DNA of 64,000 bases from PLA3 sp964592235 (lineage in GTDB: Bacteria > Planctomycetota > Phycisphaerae > UBA1845 > UTPLA1): contig CAZQCF010000020.1 of assembly GCA_964592235.1 (NCBI GenBank), positions 1-64,000 of the forward strand, given 5' to 3'. This document shows positions 44,940-53,721 of the stretch, piece by piece (the first letter of the stretch is position 1; every line of letters begins with the position of its first letter). The notes beneath the pieces were generated by a model. That model saw only the letters and a program-made list of their open reading frames with translations. It was not told where the DNA came from and made no database searches. The translations under genes and the position numbers were made by a program.

Positions 44940-45470
44940 GTGAAGACCTACGAAGCCATGTTTTTGTTGGAGCCGTCGCTATCGGGTGATTTTGCGGCGG
45001 CCGAGGCCGAGATTCGCCGTATTCTGGACCGCGCCGAGGCAAAGGTGCTCGGCGTCCGCAACTGGGAAGAGCGGAAGCTGGCCTATTCGATCGGCCAGAA
45101 CAAACGCGGCCTGTACGTGTTGACGTACTTCGAAGCCGCGGCGGACAAGATCGCCGGCATCGAGCGCGACGTGCAGTTGAGCGAGAAGACCTTGCGCGTG
45201 CTCATTTTGCGTCGCGAGCGAATGACGGCCGAACAGATCGAGAAGGCGATGACCGCGCCGTTGCCTCCCAAGACGCCGGTTCGTCCGGCGGATGAATGGA
45301 GCGGCGGACCGGGCGGAGGCGGATTCGGCGGCGGTGGATTTGGTGGAGGCGGATTTGGCGGAGGTCGCGGTCGAGGCGATGGCCCGCGGTCGGCCGCACC
45401 GACGGAGAGCGACGCATCGGTTGCGACGGATGACGATGCAGACGTTTCATCGGATGAGGCGGCGGAGTAA
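44940..45470 (+). CDS. rpsF: 30S ribosomal protein S6 with glycine-rich tail
   Basis: A 176-residue S6 starting with GTG at 44940 (AAGGAG 10 bases upstream). Residues 1-95 are the usual alpha/beta fold (KTYEAMFLLEPSLS..., RNWEERKLAYSIGQNKRGLYVL). Beyond it is a tail of about 80 residues rich in glycine, with tandem GGGGF units and an RGRGDG segment, then an acidic end. S6 proteins usually have 95-135 residues, so this tail is long and resembles RGG-type RNA-binding regions. It starts the rpsF-ssb-rpsR-rplI-dnaB block. Confidence 0.93.
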   Translation: MKTYEAMFLLEPSLSGDFAAAEAEIRRILDRAEAKVLGVRNWEERKLAYSIGQNKRGLYVLTYFEAAADKIAGIERDVQLSEKTLRVLILRRERMTAEQIEKAMTAPLPPKTPVRPADEWSGGPGGGGFGGGGFGGGGFGGGRGRGDGPRSAAPTESDASVATDDDADVSSDEAAE

Positions 45471-45523
45471 ACCAGGGTTGGGTTCGCCGCAGAGCGCGGC
45501 GATGAACAGGGAGGGCAACAGCG

Positions 45524-46000
45524 ATGGCGAATTTCAATAAAGTGATTCTGGCGGGCAACCTCACGCGCGATCCGCAGTTGACCTACCTGCCGAGCAATAC
45601 GCCCGTCTGCGAGATGGGCATGGCGATTAATCGCAAATGGAAATCGCAGAACGGCGACATGCGTGACGAGACGTGCTTTGTCGACCTTCGCGCCTACGGA
45701 CGCCCCGCTGAAACGCTGAACCAGTACATGAGCAAGGGCAAACCGCTCCTGGTCGAGGGCCGGCTCAAGTACGACCAGTGGGAAGGCAAGGACGGCCAGA
45801 AGCGAAGCAAGCTCTATGTGGTCGTGGACAATTTCCAATTCCTGGGACCGGGCGGCGGCGGCAACCGCAGCAATCCGGAAAGCGGCGGCGGTCGCGCCCA
45901 ACGCCCGCAACCCGCAGCCGCACCGGCCGGTGCCGGGGTGGACGAACCACCGCCCTATGACGACGTGCAACCGCCGGCGGGAGAAGACATCCCGTTTTGA
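45524..46000 (+). CDS. ssb: Single-stranded DNA-binding protein
   Basis: A 158-residue SSB. The OB-fold domain covers residues 1-110 (FNKVILAGNLTRDPQLTYLPS, FVDLRAYGRPAETLNQYMSKGKPL). A glycine/proline linker follows, and the C-terminus is an acidic tip ending EDIPF, the interaction peptide for replication and repair partners. Its position between rpsF and rpsR is conserved in many bacteria. Confidence 0.95.
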   Translation: MANFNKVILAGNLTRDPQLTYLPSNTPVCEMGMAINRKWKSQNGDMRDETCFVDLRAYGRPAETLNQYMSKGKPLLVEGRLKYDQWEGKDGQKRSKLYVVVDNFQFLGPGGGGNRSNPESGGGRAQRPQPAAAPAGAGVDEPPPYDDVQPPAGEDIPF

Positions 46001-46083
46001 ACGAAACGAATAATCGCAACGAGTCATTGAGATGAACCAGGCCGGTCGCAGGGGCGGCCGGACGCAGCAGTGAGGAATCAGCC

Positions 46084-46356
46084 GTGAGAACGATGACCGC
46101 AGGCCCCCGACGGGGCAAACCGATGAACAACAAGAAGAAGAAGCTCCGCGTGCGCGAGCCGGCCAAGTGCCGCTTTTGCCGCGAGAAGATGGATGAAATC
46201 GACTACAAGGACCTGCCGGTGCTTCAGCGGCTGGTCACGACCCAGGGCAAGCACCTGTCGCGCAAGCGAAGCGGCAACTGCGCCAAGCATCAGCGCGCCA
46301 GCCGCCAGGCACTCAAGCACGCGCGCTTCATCGCCCTCATGCCGTTCTGCGGTTAG
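46084..46356 (+). CDS. rpsR: 30S ribosomal protein S18 (zinc-ribbon form)
   Basis: A 90-residue basic protein. It has the S18 core EIDYKDLPVLQRLVTTQGKH and CAKHQRASRQALKHARF. Cysteines CRFC near residue 29 and GNCAKH later give a Zn-binding C+ type S18. The GTG at 46084 has GAGGA 8 bases upstream, so it is preferred over the ATG at 46093. It binds S6 in the ribosome, matching the operon order. Confidence 0.93.
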   Translation: MRTMTAGPRRGKPMNNKKKKLRVREPAKCRFCREKMDEIDYKDLPVLQRLVTTQGKHLSRKRSGNCAKHQRASRQALKHARFIALMPFCG

Positions 46357-46385
46357 CCCCGGACATTCACCAGGAGACGACTCCG

Positions 46386-46937
46386 ATGGTCAAGTTACTC
46401 TTACGAAAAGACATTCCCAATCTCGGCCTCTGCGGCGACGTGGTCGAAGTTTCGGCCGGTTACGCGCGGAATTATCTGCTGCCGTATCACCTCGCCTACG
46501 AGCCGACGCCGCACAACCTCAAGGCGGTCGAGGCCGACAAGAAGATCGCCGCGATGGAGCGCGAGCGCGTTCGCGCCATGCTGCAGGAGACCGCCTCGCG
46601 CCTGACCGGCGTCGAAGTAACGATCTCCGCCGCCTGCACGCCGGACGGCCACCTCTACGGGTCGGTCGGCCCACGCGAAATCGCCGCGGCCCTGCTCGAC
46701 GAGGGTCACAGCGTCAAGGCCGATCAGGTCAAGATGTCGCACAACATCAAGGAAGTCGGCACGCTGGAAGTGCCGGTCGTCCTCGCCGACGACATCCGCG
46801 CGACCGTCAAGGTCTGGGTCGTGGCCGAGAAGGTCGCGCTGGACGACGAAGCCGCTGAAACGGAGGTCAGCCATGCCGCCGCAGGCGCCAACGACGCAGT
46901 CGATCAATCGAGCGACACCGGGAACGCGGCCGACTGA
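46386..46937 (+). CDS. rplI: 50S ribosomal protein L9
   Basis: A 183-residue L9. The N-terminal 23S rRNA domain (LLLRKDIPNLGLCGDVVEVSAGYARNYLLP, split by the conserved Gly) joins a central helix and a C-terminal globular domain (GSVGPREIAAAL...). The last 35 residues are an acidic extension. Its 3' end overlaps the start of dnaB by 65 bases in another frame. Confidence 0.95.
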   Translation: MVKLLLRKDIPNLGLCGDVVEVSAGYARNYLLPYHLAYEPTPHNLKAVEADKKIAAMERERVRAMLQETASRLTGVEVTISAACTPDGHLYGSVGPREIAAALLDEGHSVKADQVKMSHNIKEVGTLEVPVVLADDIRATVKVWVVAEKVALDDEAAETEVSHAAAGANDAVDQSSDTGNAAD

Positions 46938-48438
46938 CGCCGGCCTCGCCAATCGCGTTCCGCCGTGGGATCTGGAATCCGAGCAGAGCCTGCTCGGGTC
47001 GATGCTTGTCGACTCGGACTGCATCGGCCAGGTTCTGCAGATCATTCCTCCGAGCGAGGCGACGCGCTTCTATCGGCACGATCACCAGCTTCTCTACGAG
47101 GCGCTGGTTGATATGTACGATGTCGGCAAGCCGATCGACCTCATTCTGCTGGAGGACGATCTGCGCCGGCGCGGCACGCTCACCGAGATCGGCGGGCGCG
47201 AGTACCTGCTCGAGCTGCACGAATCGGTCCCCTCTTCGGCCAACGCCGAGTACTACGCGAGCATCGTCCGCGACAAGTCGCTGCTGCGCGACCTGATCAA
47301 GTGCAGCGGCGAGATTCAGCACGCCGCCTACAACCAGGCCGAACCCGCCGCGCAGATTCTCGACGAAGCCGAGCACAAACTGTTCGACGTCACCGAGAAG
47401 CGCGTCACCAACCAGCCGGTGACGCTCAAGCAGTTCCTCGATGAGACGTTCGAGAAAATCAGCACCGCCGGGGAACACGATGTCACCGGCGTCCCGACCG
47501 GGTTTCGCGATCTCGACGAGCTGCTCGGCGGCATGCAGTACGGCGACCTGATCATCGTCGCGGCGCGGCCGAGCATGGGCAAGACGGCCCTGGGCCTTTC
47601 GATGCTCGAGTACATCGGCATCGCCGAGGGCCTGCCCTGCGTCTTCTTCTCCATGGAAATGAGCAAGCTGCAAATCACGCAGCGCATGCTTTGCTCGCTC
47701 GGCTACGTGGACATGAACAACCTGCGCCGCGGCCGGCTGACCGATCGCGACAAGCGTCAACTGGAGCGCGCCCGCCGCCAGATGGAGAACAAACCCGTCT
47801 TCATCGACGACAAACCCGGCATGAGCATCATGGAGCTGCGCGCCAAGGCCCGGCGGCTCAAGCAACTGCACGACATCCAAGTCGTATTCGTCGACTACCT
47901 CCAGCTTATGTTTGACCCGGCCACACGCGAGAGCCGCCAGCAGGAGATTGCCGCGATCAGCCGCGGGCTGAAGGCCCTGGGCCGCGAACTGGGGATCCCC
48001 ATTGTCGCCCTGGCGCAGTTGAACCGGCAGGTCGAAGGGCGCGACGGCAATCGCCCGCGCATGAGTGATCTGCGCGAGAGCGGCGCCATCGAGCAGGACG
48101 CCGACGTGATCGTGCTCCTGCACCGCGAAGACTATTACCGCGATCGCAAGCGCGTCGGCGGAAAGGCTGACGAAGACATGGGGCCGCCGCCGGCCGACAC
48201 CGGCCGCACGGAGCTGATCGTCGCCAAGCAGCGCAACGGCCCGACCGGCACGGTGGAGATTCACTTCACGCCGCAATACGCTCGCTTCGACAATGCCGCC
48301 GCGCCGCACCTGTCGGGCAATGCCGCGGCCGATGCGGAGGCGCTGGCTGCCGATGCGCGCGGATTCGACGAGGACATCGCGCTGGATGGCGAACTTCCTC
48401 CTCCCGGCACCGCCGACGGCGACGAGACGCCGTTTTGA
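46873..48438 (+). CDS. dnaB: Replicative DNA helicase
   Basis: A 521-residue hexameric helicase. The N-terminal domain begins with PWDLESEQSLLGSML. The RecA-like motor has Walker A ARPSMGKTAL (about 232-241), Walker B VVFVDYLQLM and the motif RDGNRPRMSDLRESGAIEQDADV. A C-terminal D/A-rich tail ends DGDETPF. The start at 46873 lies inside rplI: CGGAGGT sits 7 bases upstream and no later start codon exists before the conserved part, so the overlap seems real. DnaB unwinds the fork at replication. Confidence 0.95.
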   Translation: MPPQAPTTQSINRATPGTRPTDAGLANRVPPWDLESEQSLLGSMLVDSDCIGQVLQIIPPSEATRFYRHDHQLLYEALVDMYDVGKPIDLILLEDDLRRRGTLTEIGGREYLLELHESVPSSANAEYYASIVRDKSLLRDLIKCSGEIQHAAYNQAEPAAQILDEAEHKLFDVTEKRVTNQPVTLKQFLDETFEKISTAGEHDVTGVPTGFRDLDELLGGMQYGDLIIVAARPSMGKTALGLSMLEYIGIAEGLPCVFFSMEMSKLQITQRMLCSLGYVDMNNLRRGRLTDRDKRQLERARRQMENKPVFIDDKPGMSIMELRAKARRLKQLHDIQVVFVDYLQLMFDPATRESRQQEIAAISRGLKALGRELGIPIVALAQLNRQVEGRDGNRPRMSDLRESGAIEQDADVIVLLHREDYYRDRKRVGGKADEDMGPPPADTGRTELIVAKQRNGPTGTVEIHFTPQYARFDNAAAPHLSGNAAADAEALAADARGFDEDIALDGELPPPGTADGDETPF

Positions 48439-48703
48439 GATGGTCGTGTATTCTTAGCGAGCGCCGATTCCGCGCGGCGTAGAACAGTTGATTCGTCCGA
48501 GACGCACCTTGCGGATTCAGAACGTCGCGCGCGTGCAGACGGGAATTCGATCGTCGTGACCCCACCCTCGCTGCGCGAGGATGGGGCACCCTGCGATCCC
48601 ACGCGGCACCAGGCGAATGGTGCGTCGAGGGCGCACCCAACGAGCAAATGCCGGCTACGGAGCGCTAGCCACTGCAAGCTGACCACTCTCCGCTCTTGGC
48701 CGC
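48439..48703. other. Intergenic region with a dispersed hairpin element
   Basis: 265 bases after dnaB with no terminator recognised. It contains the hairpin at 48558-48591. Confidence 0.4.
48558..48591. repeat. Dispersed hairpin element, copy 2
   Basis: GACCCCACCCTCGCTGCGCG...ATGGGGCACCC. CTCGC and GCGAG form the central stem and CCCC/GGGG the outer one. It is close to the copy at 35430-35465. Confidence 0.6.
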
Positions 48704-48856
48704 TCAATAACTTACGCAACCGAGCAAATCCCCCACCGCCCCGCGCAGATTGAACACGGGGATTCCAAAGAGGCTCAAAATGCCCCAGCCCAGGTTGATG
48801 AACAACTGAAGGAAACTCGTCGGCGAGTCAAAAAGCGTGCAAAGGAAATTGTCCAC
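48704..48856 (-). CDS. Possible 50-residue hydrophobic protein
   Basis: A GTG at 48856 with AAGGAG 8 bases upstream opens a frame of 50 codons: polar start (MDNFLCTLFDSPTSFL), one hydrophobic helix (LFINLGWGILSLFGIPVF) and a short tail ending CVSY. No homologue is known to me. The good SD and membrane-like composition favour a real small protein; chance cannot be excluded. Confidence 0.4.
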   Translation of the reverse strand: MDNFLCTLFDSPTSFLQLFINLGWGILSLFGIPVFNLRGAVGDLLGCVSY

Positions 48857-49051
48857 GTGTCGGCTCCTTTCGGCCACCGGCCGAATCGTCACCTGATTAT
48901 AGGAGATATCGGCGAGACGTGAACCTTTCCCAATCCTCACGCGACGAACTTTCGTCACTCCCGCGAACGCGGGGGCGACCGTCCCAGGATCGCGTTCCAA
49001 GAAACCAGGTCCACGACGAACCGCAGTCACGGGCATCGTCCGGTTCGCGCT

Positions 49052-49837
49052 CTATTCCCCGCCGACCTTCAACGTCATGCCCATCGCGTGAAAGATCTCG
49101 TCGCGCGCGGCAAGATACCCCGGCGCGTCCAAGTCGCGCGGCCGAGGAAGATCGATCCGCACCTCGGCGCAGATCGTCCCCGGTCGCGGACTCATCACCA
49201 GCACGCGGTCAGCCAACTGCACCGACTCCTCGATGTCGTGCGTCACGAACAGGATCGTCTTCTGCTCGGCCTGCCAGATGCGAATGAGGTCGGATCGCAT
49301 CTTCATGCGCGTCAGGAAATCGAGCGCGCCGAACGGTTCGTCCATGTAAAGGATGTCCGGCCCGGCCGCCAGCGCCCGCGCGATCTCCACGCGCTGCTTC
49401 ATGCCGCCCGACAGCTCGTGCGGATAGGCCGATTCGAACCCGGTCAGACCGACCATGTCGACATAATGCTGTACCGCTTTTTCGCGCTGGCCCCGCGCCG
49501 CACGGAGCAGGCCGAACCCGACGTTGTCGCGCACATTCAGCCACGGGAAGACGCCGTTCTCCTGAAACAGGAAAATCCGCCGCGGGTCCGGCCCCGCCAC
49601 GGGTCGCCCCTCGACGATCACTCGACCGGCGGACATGCCGAGGAACCCGGCGATGATGTTCAGCAGCGTCGACTTGCCGCAGCCCGACGGCCCGACGATG
49701 CAGACGAACTCGCCCGCGCGCACAGAAAGCGACACGTCGCGTAATGCTTCAACTTGCTCGCCGGGCGTGCGACCACGATAAGTCATGCGCACGTCGCGCA
49801 CCTCCACGGCGACGGTTTGGGTCGTGGCGTCGTTCAT
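49052..49837 (-). CDS. Nitrate/sulfonate/taurine-type ABC transporter, ATP-binding subunit
   Basis: A 261-residue ATPase of the SsuB/TauB/NrtD group. Walker A is GPSGCGKST, the Q-loop FQENGVFPWLNV, the signature LSGGMKQRV, Walker B ILYMDEPFGALD and the switch VTHDIEES. The longer frame upstream belongs to another reading; the ATG at 49837 overlaps the permease stop as ATGA. With the permease and binding protein it forms a complete importer. Confidence 0.93.
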   Translation of the reverse strand: MNDATTQTVAVEVRDVRMTYRGRTPGEQVEALRDVSLSVRAGEFVCIVGPSGCGKSTLLNIIAGFLGMSAGRVIVEGRPVAGPDPRRIFLFQENGVFPWLNVRDNVGFGLLRAARGQREKAVQHYVDMVGLTGFESAYPHELSGGMKQRVEIARALAAGPDILYMDEPFGALDFLTRMKMRSDLIRIWQAEQKTILFVTHDIEESVQLADRVLVMSPRPGTICAEVRIDLPRPRDLDAPGYLAARDEIFHAMGMTLKVGGE

Positions 49838-50667
49838 TGCGAGGAATACCCCCAGCGAACTTCGTCGAACCGCTCCAGCCGTCGCATCAGCAGGTCCAGC
49901 GCAAGGCCGATCAGGCCGATCATCACCATGCCCGCGACGACGAGATCGTAGCGCTTGCCGGCGTTGCGCGCGTCGATGATGAGAAAGCCCAGGCCGCTGT
50001 TGACGGCGATCATCTCGGCCGCGACCACGACGAGCCACGCGACGCCGAGGGCGATGCGCACGCCGGTGAGAATCTGCGGCAGGCACGCGGGGAAGATCAC
50101 GCGCGTGAACAACTGCCGACGGGACAGGCCAAAGTTCCGCGCCGCCCGAACATAGACAAGCTGCATATTCTGCACCGCCGCCATCGCCGCGACCGTGATC
50201 GGAAACACGCTTGCCAGGAAGATCAGAAACATCGGCGACCGGTCGTCCACGCCAAACCACAGAATCGCGACGGGAATCCACGCGATCGGCGAAATCGGCC
50301 GCAACACCTGAATAATCGGATTGAACGCCCGAAACAGCCGCGCCGACCAGCCCAATAGCAGACCAAATGGAATGCCCAGCGCAATGGCGAGGCCGAAGCC
50401 GACCGTCACGCGAAACAACGACGCGACGGTGTAACGCACGAGGCGCGATTGCTCCAGGTATGCGAACGGCACGCGATACCACGGCGTCGCTTCGTCAATC
50501 GGCGGGGCCGGCCGTGCCAGCTCCACCATGCCGCGGAGCACCTCCGACGGCGTGGGAAACAAGTCGCTCCCGCTCCAGCGCACGGCCCCGTGCCATGCCA
50601 GCAGCAGCACGCCCGCCACGCACAGCGGCAGAACCACGGCGCCCGCCTTGCCGGATTCGCGCTTCAC
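49834..50667 (-). CDS. Nitrate/sulfonate/taurine-type ABC transporter, permease subunit
   Basis: A 277-residue membrane subunit with six helices of the SsuC/TauC type. It has the EAA-like loop AARNFGLSRRQLFTRVIFPACLPQI that docks the ATPase, and RPISPIAWIPVAILWFG in a central helix. It overlaps its neighbours by four bases on both sides, so all three are coupled in one operon. Confidence 0.92.
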   Translation of the reverse strand: MKRESGKAGAVVLPLCVAGVLLLAWHGAVRWSGSDLFPTPSEVLRGMVELARPAPPIDEATPWYRVPFAYLEQSRLVRYTVASLFRVTVGFGLAIALGIPFGLLLGWSARLFRAFNPIIQVLRPISPIAWIPVAILWFGVDDRSPMFLIFLASVFPITVAAMAAVQNMQLVYVRAARNFGLSRRQLFTRVIFPACLPQILTGVRIALGVAWLVVVAAEMIAVNSGLGFLIIDARNAGKRYDLVVAGMVMIGLIGLALDLLMRRLERFDEVRWGYSSQ

Positions 50668-51737
50668 GGCTTGCCCTCCGGCGCGATCGGCTGGGCCATC
50701 TCGAATACATAAGGCGGCACAGTCGCTTCGTCGGGCACGAAGCTCGGGTCGCAGTAATCTTCAAAGTGAACCGTCCCATTCAGAATGCCCGATTCCCGCG
50801 CGAGCTGCTCAATCTCCTCAAAGTCCGGCCGGCGCACCGTCAGATTGGTGTACTTCACGCGGTCCGGCGGCTTGCTAAGGACGAACTGAAGCAGCCGCGG
50901 GTGCTGGTTGTAGTAAATCTTCGAGACAAACTGCGACGCCTGCATGCGATGATCCATCGACTGATCCAGCCACTTGCCGCTCCGCGCGATCCCGTCCACC
51001 AGTTTCTGCACCGTTGTACGGTCGTTCCTGATGACCTCCTCCGGCACCGCCAGCACGCACGAAATAAACTCCGGCCAGATGTCCTTCGTCAGATACAGCA
51101 CGCGCCCGTAGCCGTCCATCTGGGTCTGCGCCATGAACGGCTCGCCGGAAGTGATCGCGTCCACCGATCTCGTGGCGAGCGCGACTGGCATGTCCGGCGG
51201 CGGCATCTCGACCATCGTGATGTCGTCGATCGTCATGCCGTGATCCTTCAGCGCCTTGAAGATGAGCAGGCGCTGGTTGGAGAAGCGATTGGGCACGGCC
51301 ACGACCTTGCCCTTGAGGTCCTTCATCTGATAAATGCGCGAGTCTTTGTGGACCATGAGCGCGGTGCCGTCACGATGGCCCAGGTACACGACCTTGATCG
51401 GGATGCCCTCCTCGCGCAGCTTCATGGCCATCGGCGCAAGGATGAACGTCGCCTGCGTGTAGCCCGACAGGTACGCCTCCTTCAGCTCGGGCCAGCCGTT
51501 GAAGCGGATCGGTTCAAAGATGCCGTCGCCGACAAGCTGGCGGTTGATGAAATCCGTCACCGGGCAGGTCAAATGGCACGTCACCGGAAGAAACCCGACG
51601 CGGAACTTCTCCTTTTCCCCATCAGCCTTACCCGCGGCAAACGGATTGATGTGCAGATTCAGCCAGCCGTGAAGGATGGTGATGAGCGCGATCCATAGAA
51701 TCGCGGACTTCAGAACTGATGCACGGAGGGATTTCAT
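50664..51737 (-). CDS. Nitrate/sulfonate-type ABC transporter, substrate-binding protein
   Basis: A 357-residue NMT1/SsuA/NrtA-like binding protein, first gene of the importer operon. The N-terminus (LKSAILWIALITILHGWL) is an uncleaved anchor or signal. The mature domain begins FRVGFLPVTCHLTCPVTDFI, with an unusual Cys-x3-Cys at the putative ligand cleft, then shows periplasmic binding signatures such as LKGKVVAVPNRFSNQR and GEPFMAQTQMD. The substrate may be nitrate, bicarbonate, a sulfonate or a thiamine precursor; sequence does not decide. Confidence 0.85.
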   Translation of the reverse strand: MKSLRASVLKSAILWIALITILHGWLNLHINPFAAGKADGEKEKFRVGFLPVTCHLTCPVTDFINRQLVGDGIFEPIRFNGWPELKEAYLSGYTQATFILAPMAMKLREEGIPIKVVYLGHRDGTALMVHKDSRIYQMKDLKGKVVAVPNRFSNQRLLIFKALKDHGMTIDDITMVEMPPPDMPVALATRSVDAITSGEPFMAQTQMDGYGRVLYLTKDIWPEFISCVLAVPEEVIRNDRTTVQKLVDGIARSGKWLDQSMDHRMQASQFVSKIYYNQHPRLLQFVLSKPPDRVKYTNLTVRRPDFEEIEQLARESGILNGTVHFEDYCDPSFVPDEATVPPYVFEMAQPIAPEGKP

Positions 51738-51922
51738 GGGCCGGAGTCGATTCTAACTTGCGACGCGATCTGTAGCCAATAATTCGCGTGCAAAGGCCGG
51801 TGGACGCGCCGCGGTACAACGCCGCGTGCTAAATGGTAGACGAACTACGGTTGCAAAGTGGCCAATCGTTAAAGAGCGACGGAATCGCCCCAGCGGAGAA
51901 ATCGGCCGCACGACGCGCGTTC

Positions 51923-53626
51923 TCATGTGGATGCAGCATTTCTCATCTCAATGCCCATCAATGCATGCAGCCTTCTGCGTATCGAATCCGAGGGCGGCTG
52001 CGATAGACTGCGCAACGCATCGACCACAGCGGCCTTCTGCGGATCGCTCGGGCCATACGGCACACGCCATGAATGCGCGTGATTGATGAACTCACTACCC
52101 AGTTGAATGATTCCCGCGTCGGGACCATCCAGCGCGCGGATCGCGTCAATGATGGCGTCAAAGGGGTGCATACGGAGAAGTATACGCAGTGCATTGCGGC
52201 GCGAGTGGGCGTGCGGAGCCGAGCGCAGGATTTCACGAAGCTGCGTGACCGGCGCCGCATCTCGTGCGGCAATGAGTTCGCGCGCAGCAGCACGCGCCAC
52301 TCCTGGACGGGCATCCGTAAGAAGTGCGACAAACCATAGCAAGCGATTCTTGCGATCCAGCGCGCCACAGGCTCGTATTGCCGCCTTCGCGACACGAACA
52401 TCGGCCATTTCAACATATGGGGCTACAATGTTTGCGTCTTCGCATTCACCGCATTCCCCCAAGCCCAGAATGACTTGCGGGAGCGTACGAAGTTCTGCAC
52501 TCTCTCGCTTCTCCAGGTAGAAGTTTCGGAAATCGAAAGCCGCGCCGCAACGTCCGCCGTCTTTCCTTAGGTAGTATCTCGCCGTTTCGCGCATGGACGC
52601 GTGACGATCCAGCAACGCGGCCCGCAGTATCACTTGTCGATTTACGCCCGGGACATCCAACCGCGCCAACAGGACTTCGCGCCGCACCAGCATGTTGGAA
52701 TCCGAAGCCAAATCCTCGAAGAGCTGATCGCGCACCGCGCTCGGCTTTCCGTCGCGCAAGGCCCTTGCGACATTGAGCCGCACAACGGCATCGGGATGGT
52801 CCACGAGCGACCACACGAGCATGTTTCGCTCACTCCGAGGCAACGTCAGCATCGCGCGCGCTGCCCATCTCACCGTTGCGGTTTCGGGAGAGCCGGCGGC
52901 AATCAAAAGGAATCTTCGATTCTTCCTGATTGTGAATAACCTGACGAGGCGATCCTGCAGCCATGCGTGATCCGCACGTGAGCGACCTTGAAGTCTCGGC
53001 AAAAGACCGAGCACGGGAATCCAAAGGTGCGCGGACTTGCTGTTGATCAATCCCTGTACGGCTTCCGCAGCGATGGTTCGAACCTGAATGACCCAGTCGT
53101 TCAGACGCAGCAACAGAAACGGCAAAGCTAACTCGTAGTCACCGATCAGAAACAGCTTCTTCATCGCTGCTTCTCGCACGAAACCACTGGCGTGCATGGT
53201 CAATAGCGCCCACACACGAGGCGGCCAGATTCGCCCGGTCACGGCGCTCATTCCTTGTTCGTGCCATAAATAAGTCTTGTATGTGGATTCATGCAAACGG
53301 CGTTCAAAAGCGGGAAGCTGGCTGGCTGGGATTCGAGATACGAGGTGATCAACGACATTTGCGGCATGATTGCGCAATGTCTCAATGTCGCTGGCAAGCA
53401 CATAAAGGATCGATGGGATCGCGCTCCACTCGCCGAGGTCGCGTAGTGACGTCAGCGCTTCCTGCGCACGAGCGATCGACCCACGAAGTCGACCTCGACC
53501 AAGCCATGCGGGCTTAATATGCTGTGACTGCCATACGGCAGTCATAACCAAATTGAGGCGGTTGAGTAATTCGACTACGCCGGACGACAACGAGGGTAAG
53601 TGGTCCCTTCGCATGGGTGTACTCAT
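51923..53626 (-). CDS. HEAT-repeat-like protein
   Basis: A 567-residue soluble, helix-rich protein with no signal peptide. HEAT-type pairs recur, for example ATVRWAARAMLTLPRSERNM, DAVVRLNVARALRDGKPS, NRQVILRAALLDRHASMRETARYYLRK and VRVAKAAIRACGALDRK. This region has lower GC than its surroundings. Such proteins often bind other proteins or regulate lyases and transport; no partner is visible. Confidence 0.6.
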   Translation of the reverse strand: MSTPMRRDHLPSLSSGVVELLNRLNLVMTAVWQSQHIKPAWLGRGRLRGSIARAQEALTSLRDLGEWSAIPSILYVLASDIETLRNHAANVVDHLVSRIPASQLPAFERRLHESTYKTYLWHEQGMSAVTGRIWPPRVWALLTMHASGFVREAAMKKLFLIGDYELALPFLLLRLNDWVIQVRTIAAEAVQGLINSKSAHLWIPVLGLLPRLQGRSRADHAWLQDRLVRLFTIRKNRRFLLIAAGSPETATVRWAARAMLTLPRSERNMLVWSLVDHPDAVVRLNVARALRDGKPSAVRDQLFEDLASDSNMLVRREVLLARLDVPGVNRQVILRAALLDRHASMRETARYYLRKDGGRCGAAFDFRNFYLEKRESAELRTLPQVILGLGECGECEDANIVAPYVEMADVRVAKAAIRACGALDRKNRLLWFVALLTDARPGVARAAARELIAARDAAPVTQLREILRSAPHAHSRRNALRILLRMHPFDAIIDAIRALDGPDAGIIQLGSEFINHAHSWRVPYGPSDPQKAAVVDALRSLSQPPSDSIRRRLHALMGIEMRNAAST

Positions 53627-53721
53627 CGAATCAGGATACGCATTTACTTCGACAGCGAATCAATTCCACCCATCACATGAAGTCAACCTGGGCTACCGCC
53701 ACGTGCGCGTCTTCATCACAC

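Noticed and set aside
49838..50482. An N-terminal extension of the ABC ATPase
   Set aside because: It lies in another frame of the permease gene; the ATGA overlap start is normal for such operons.
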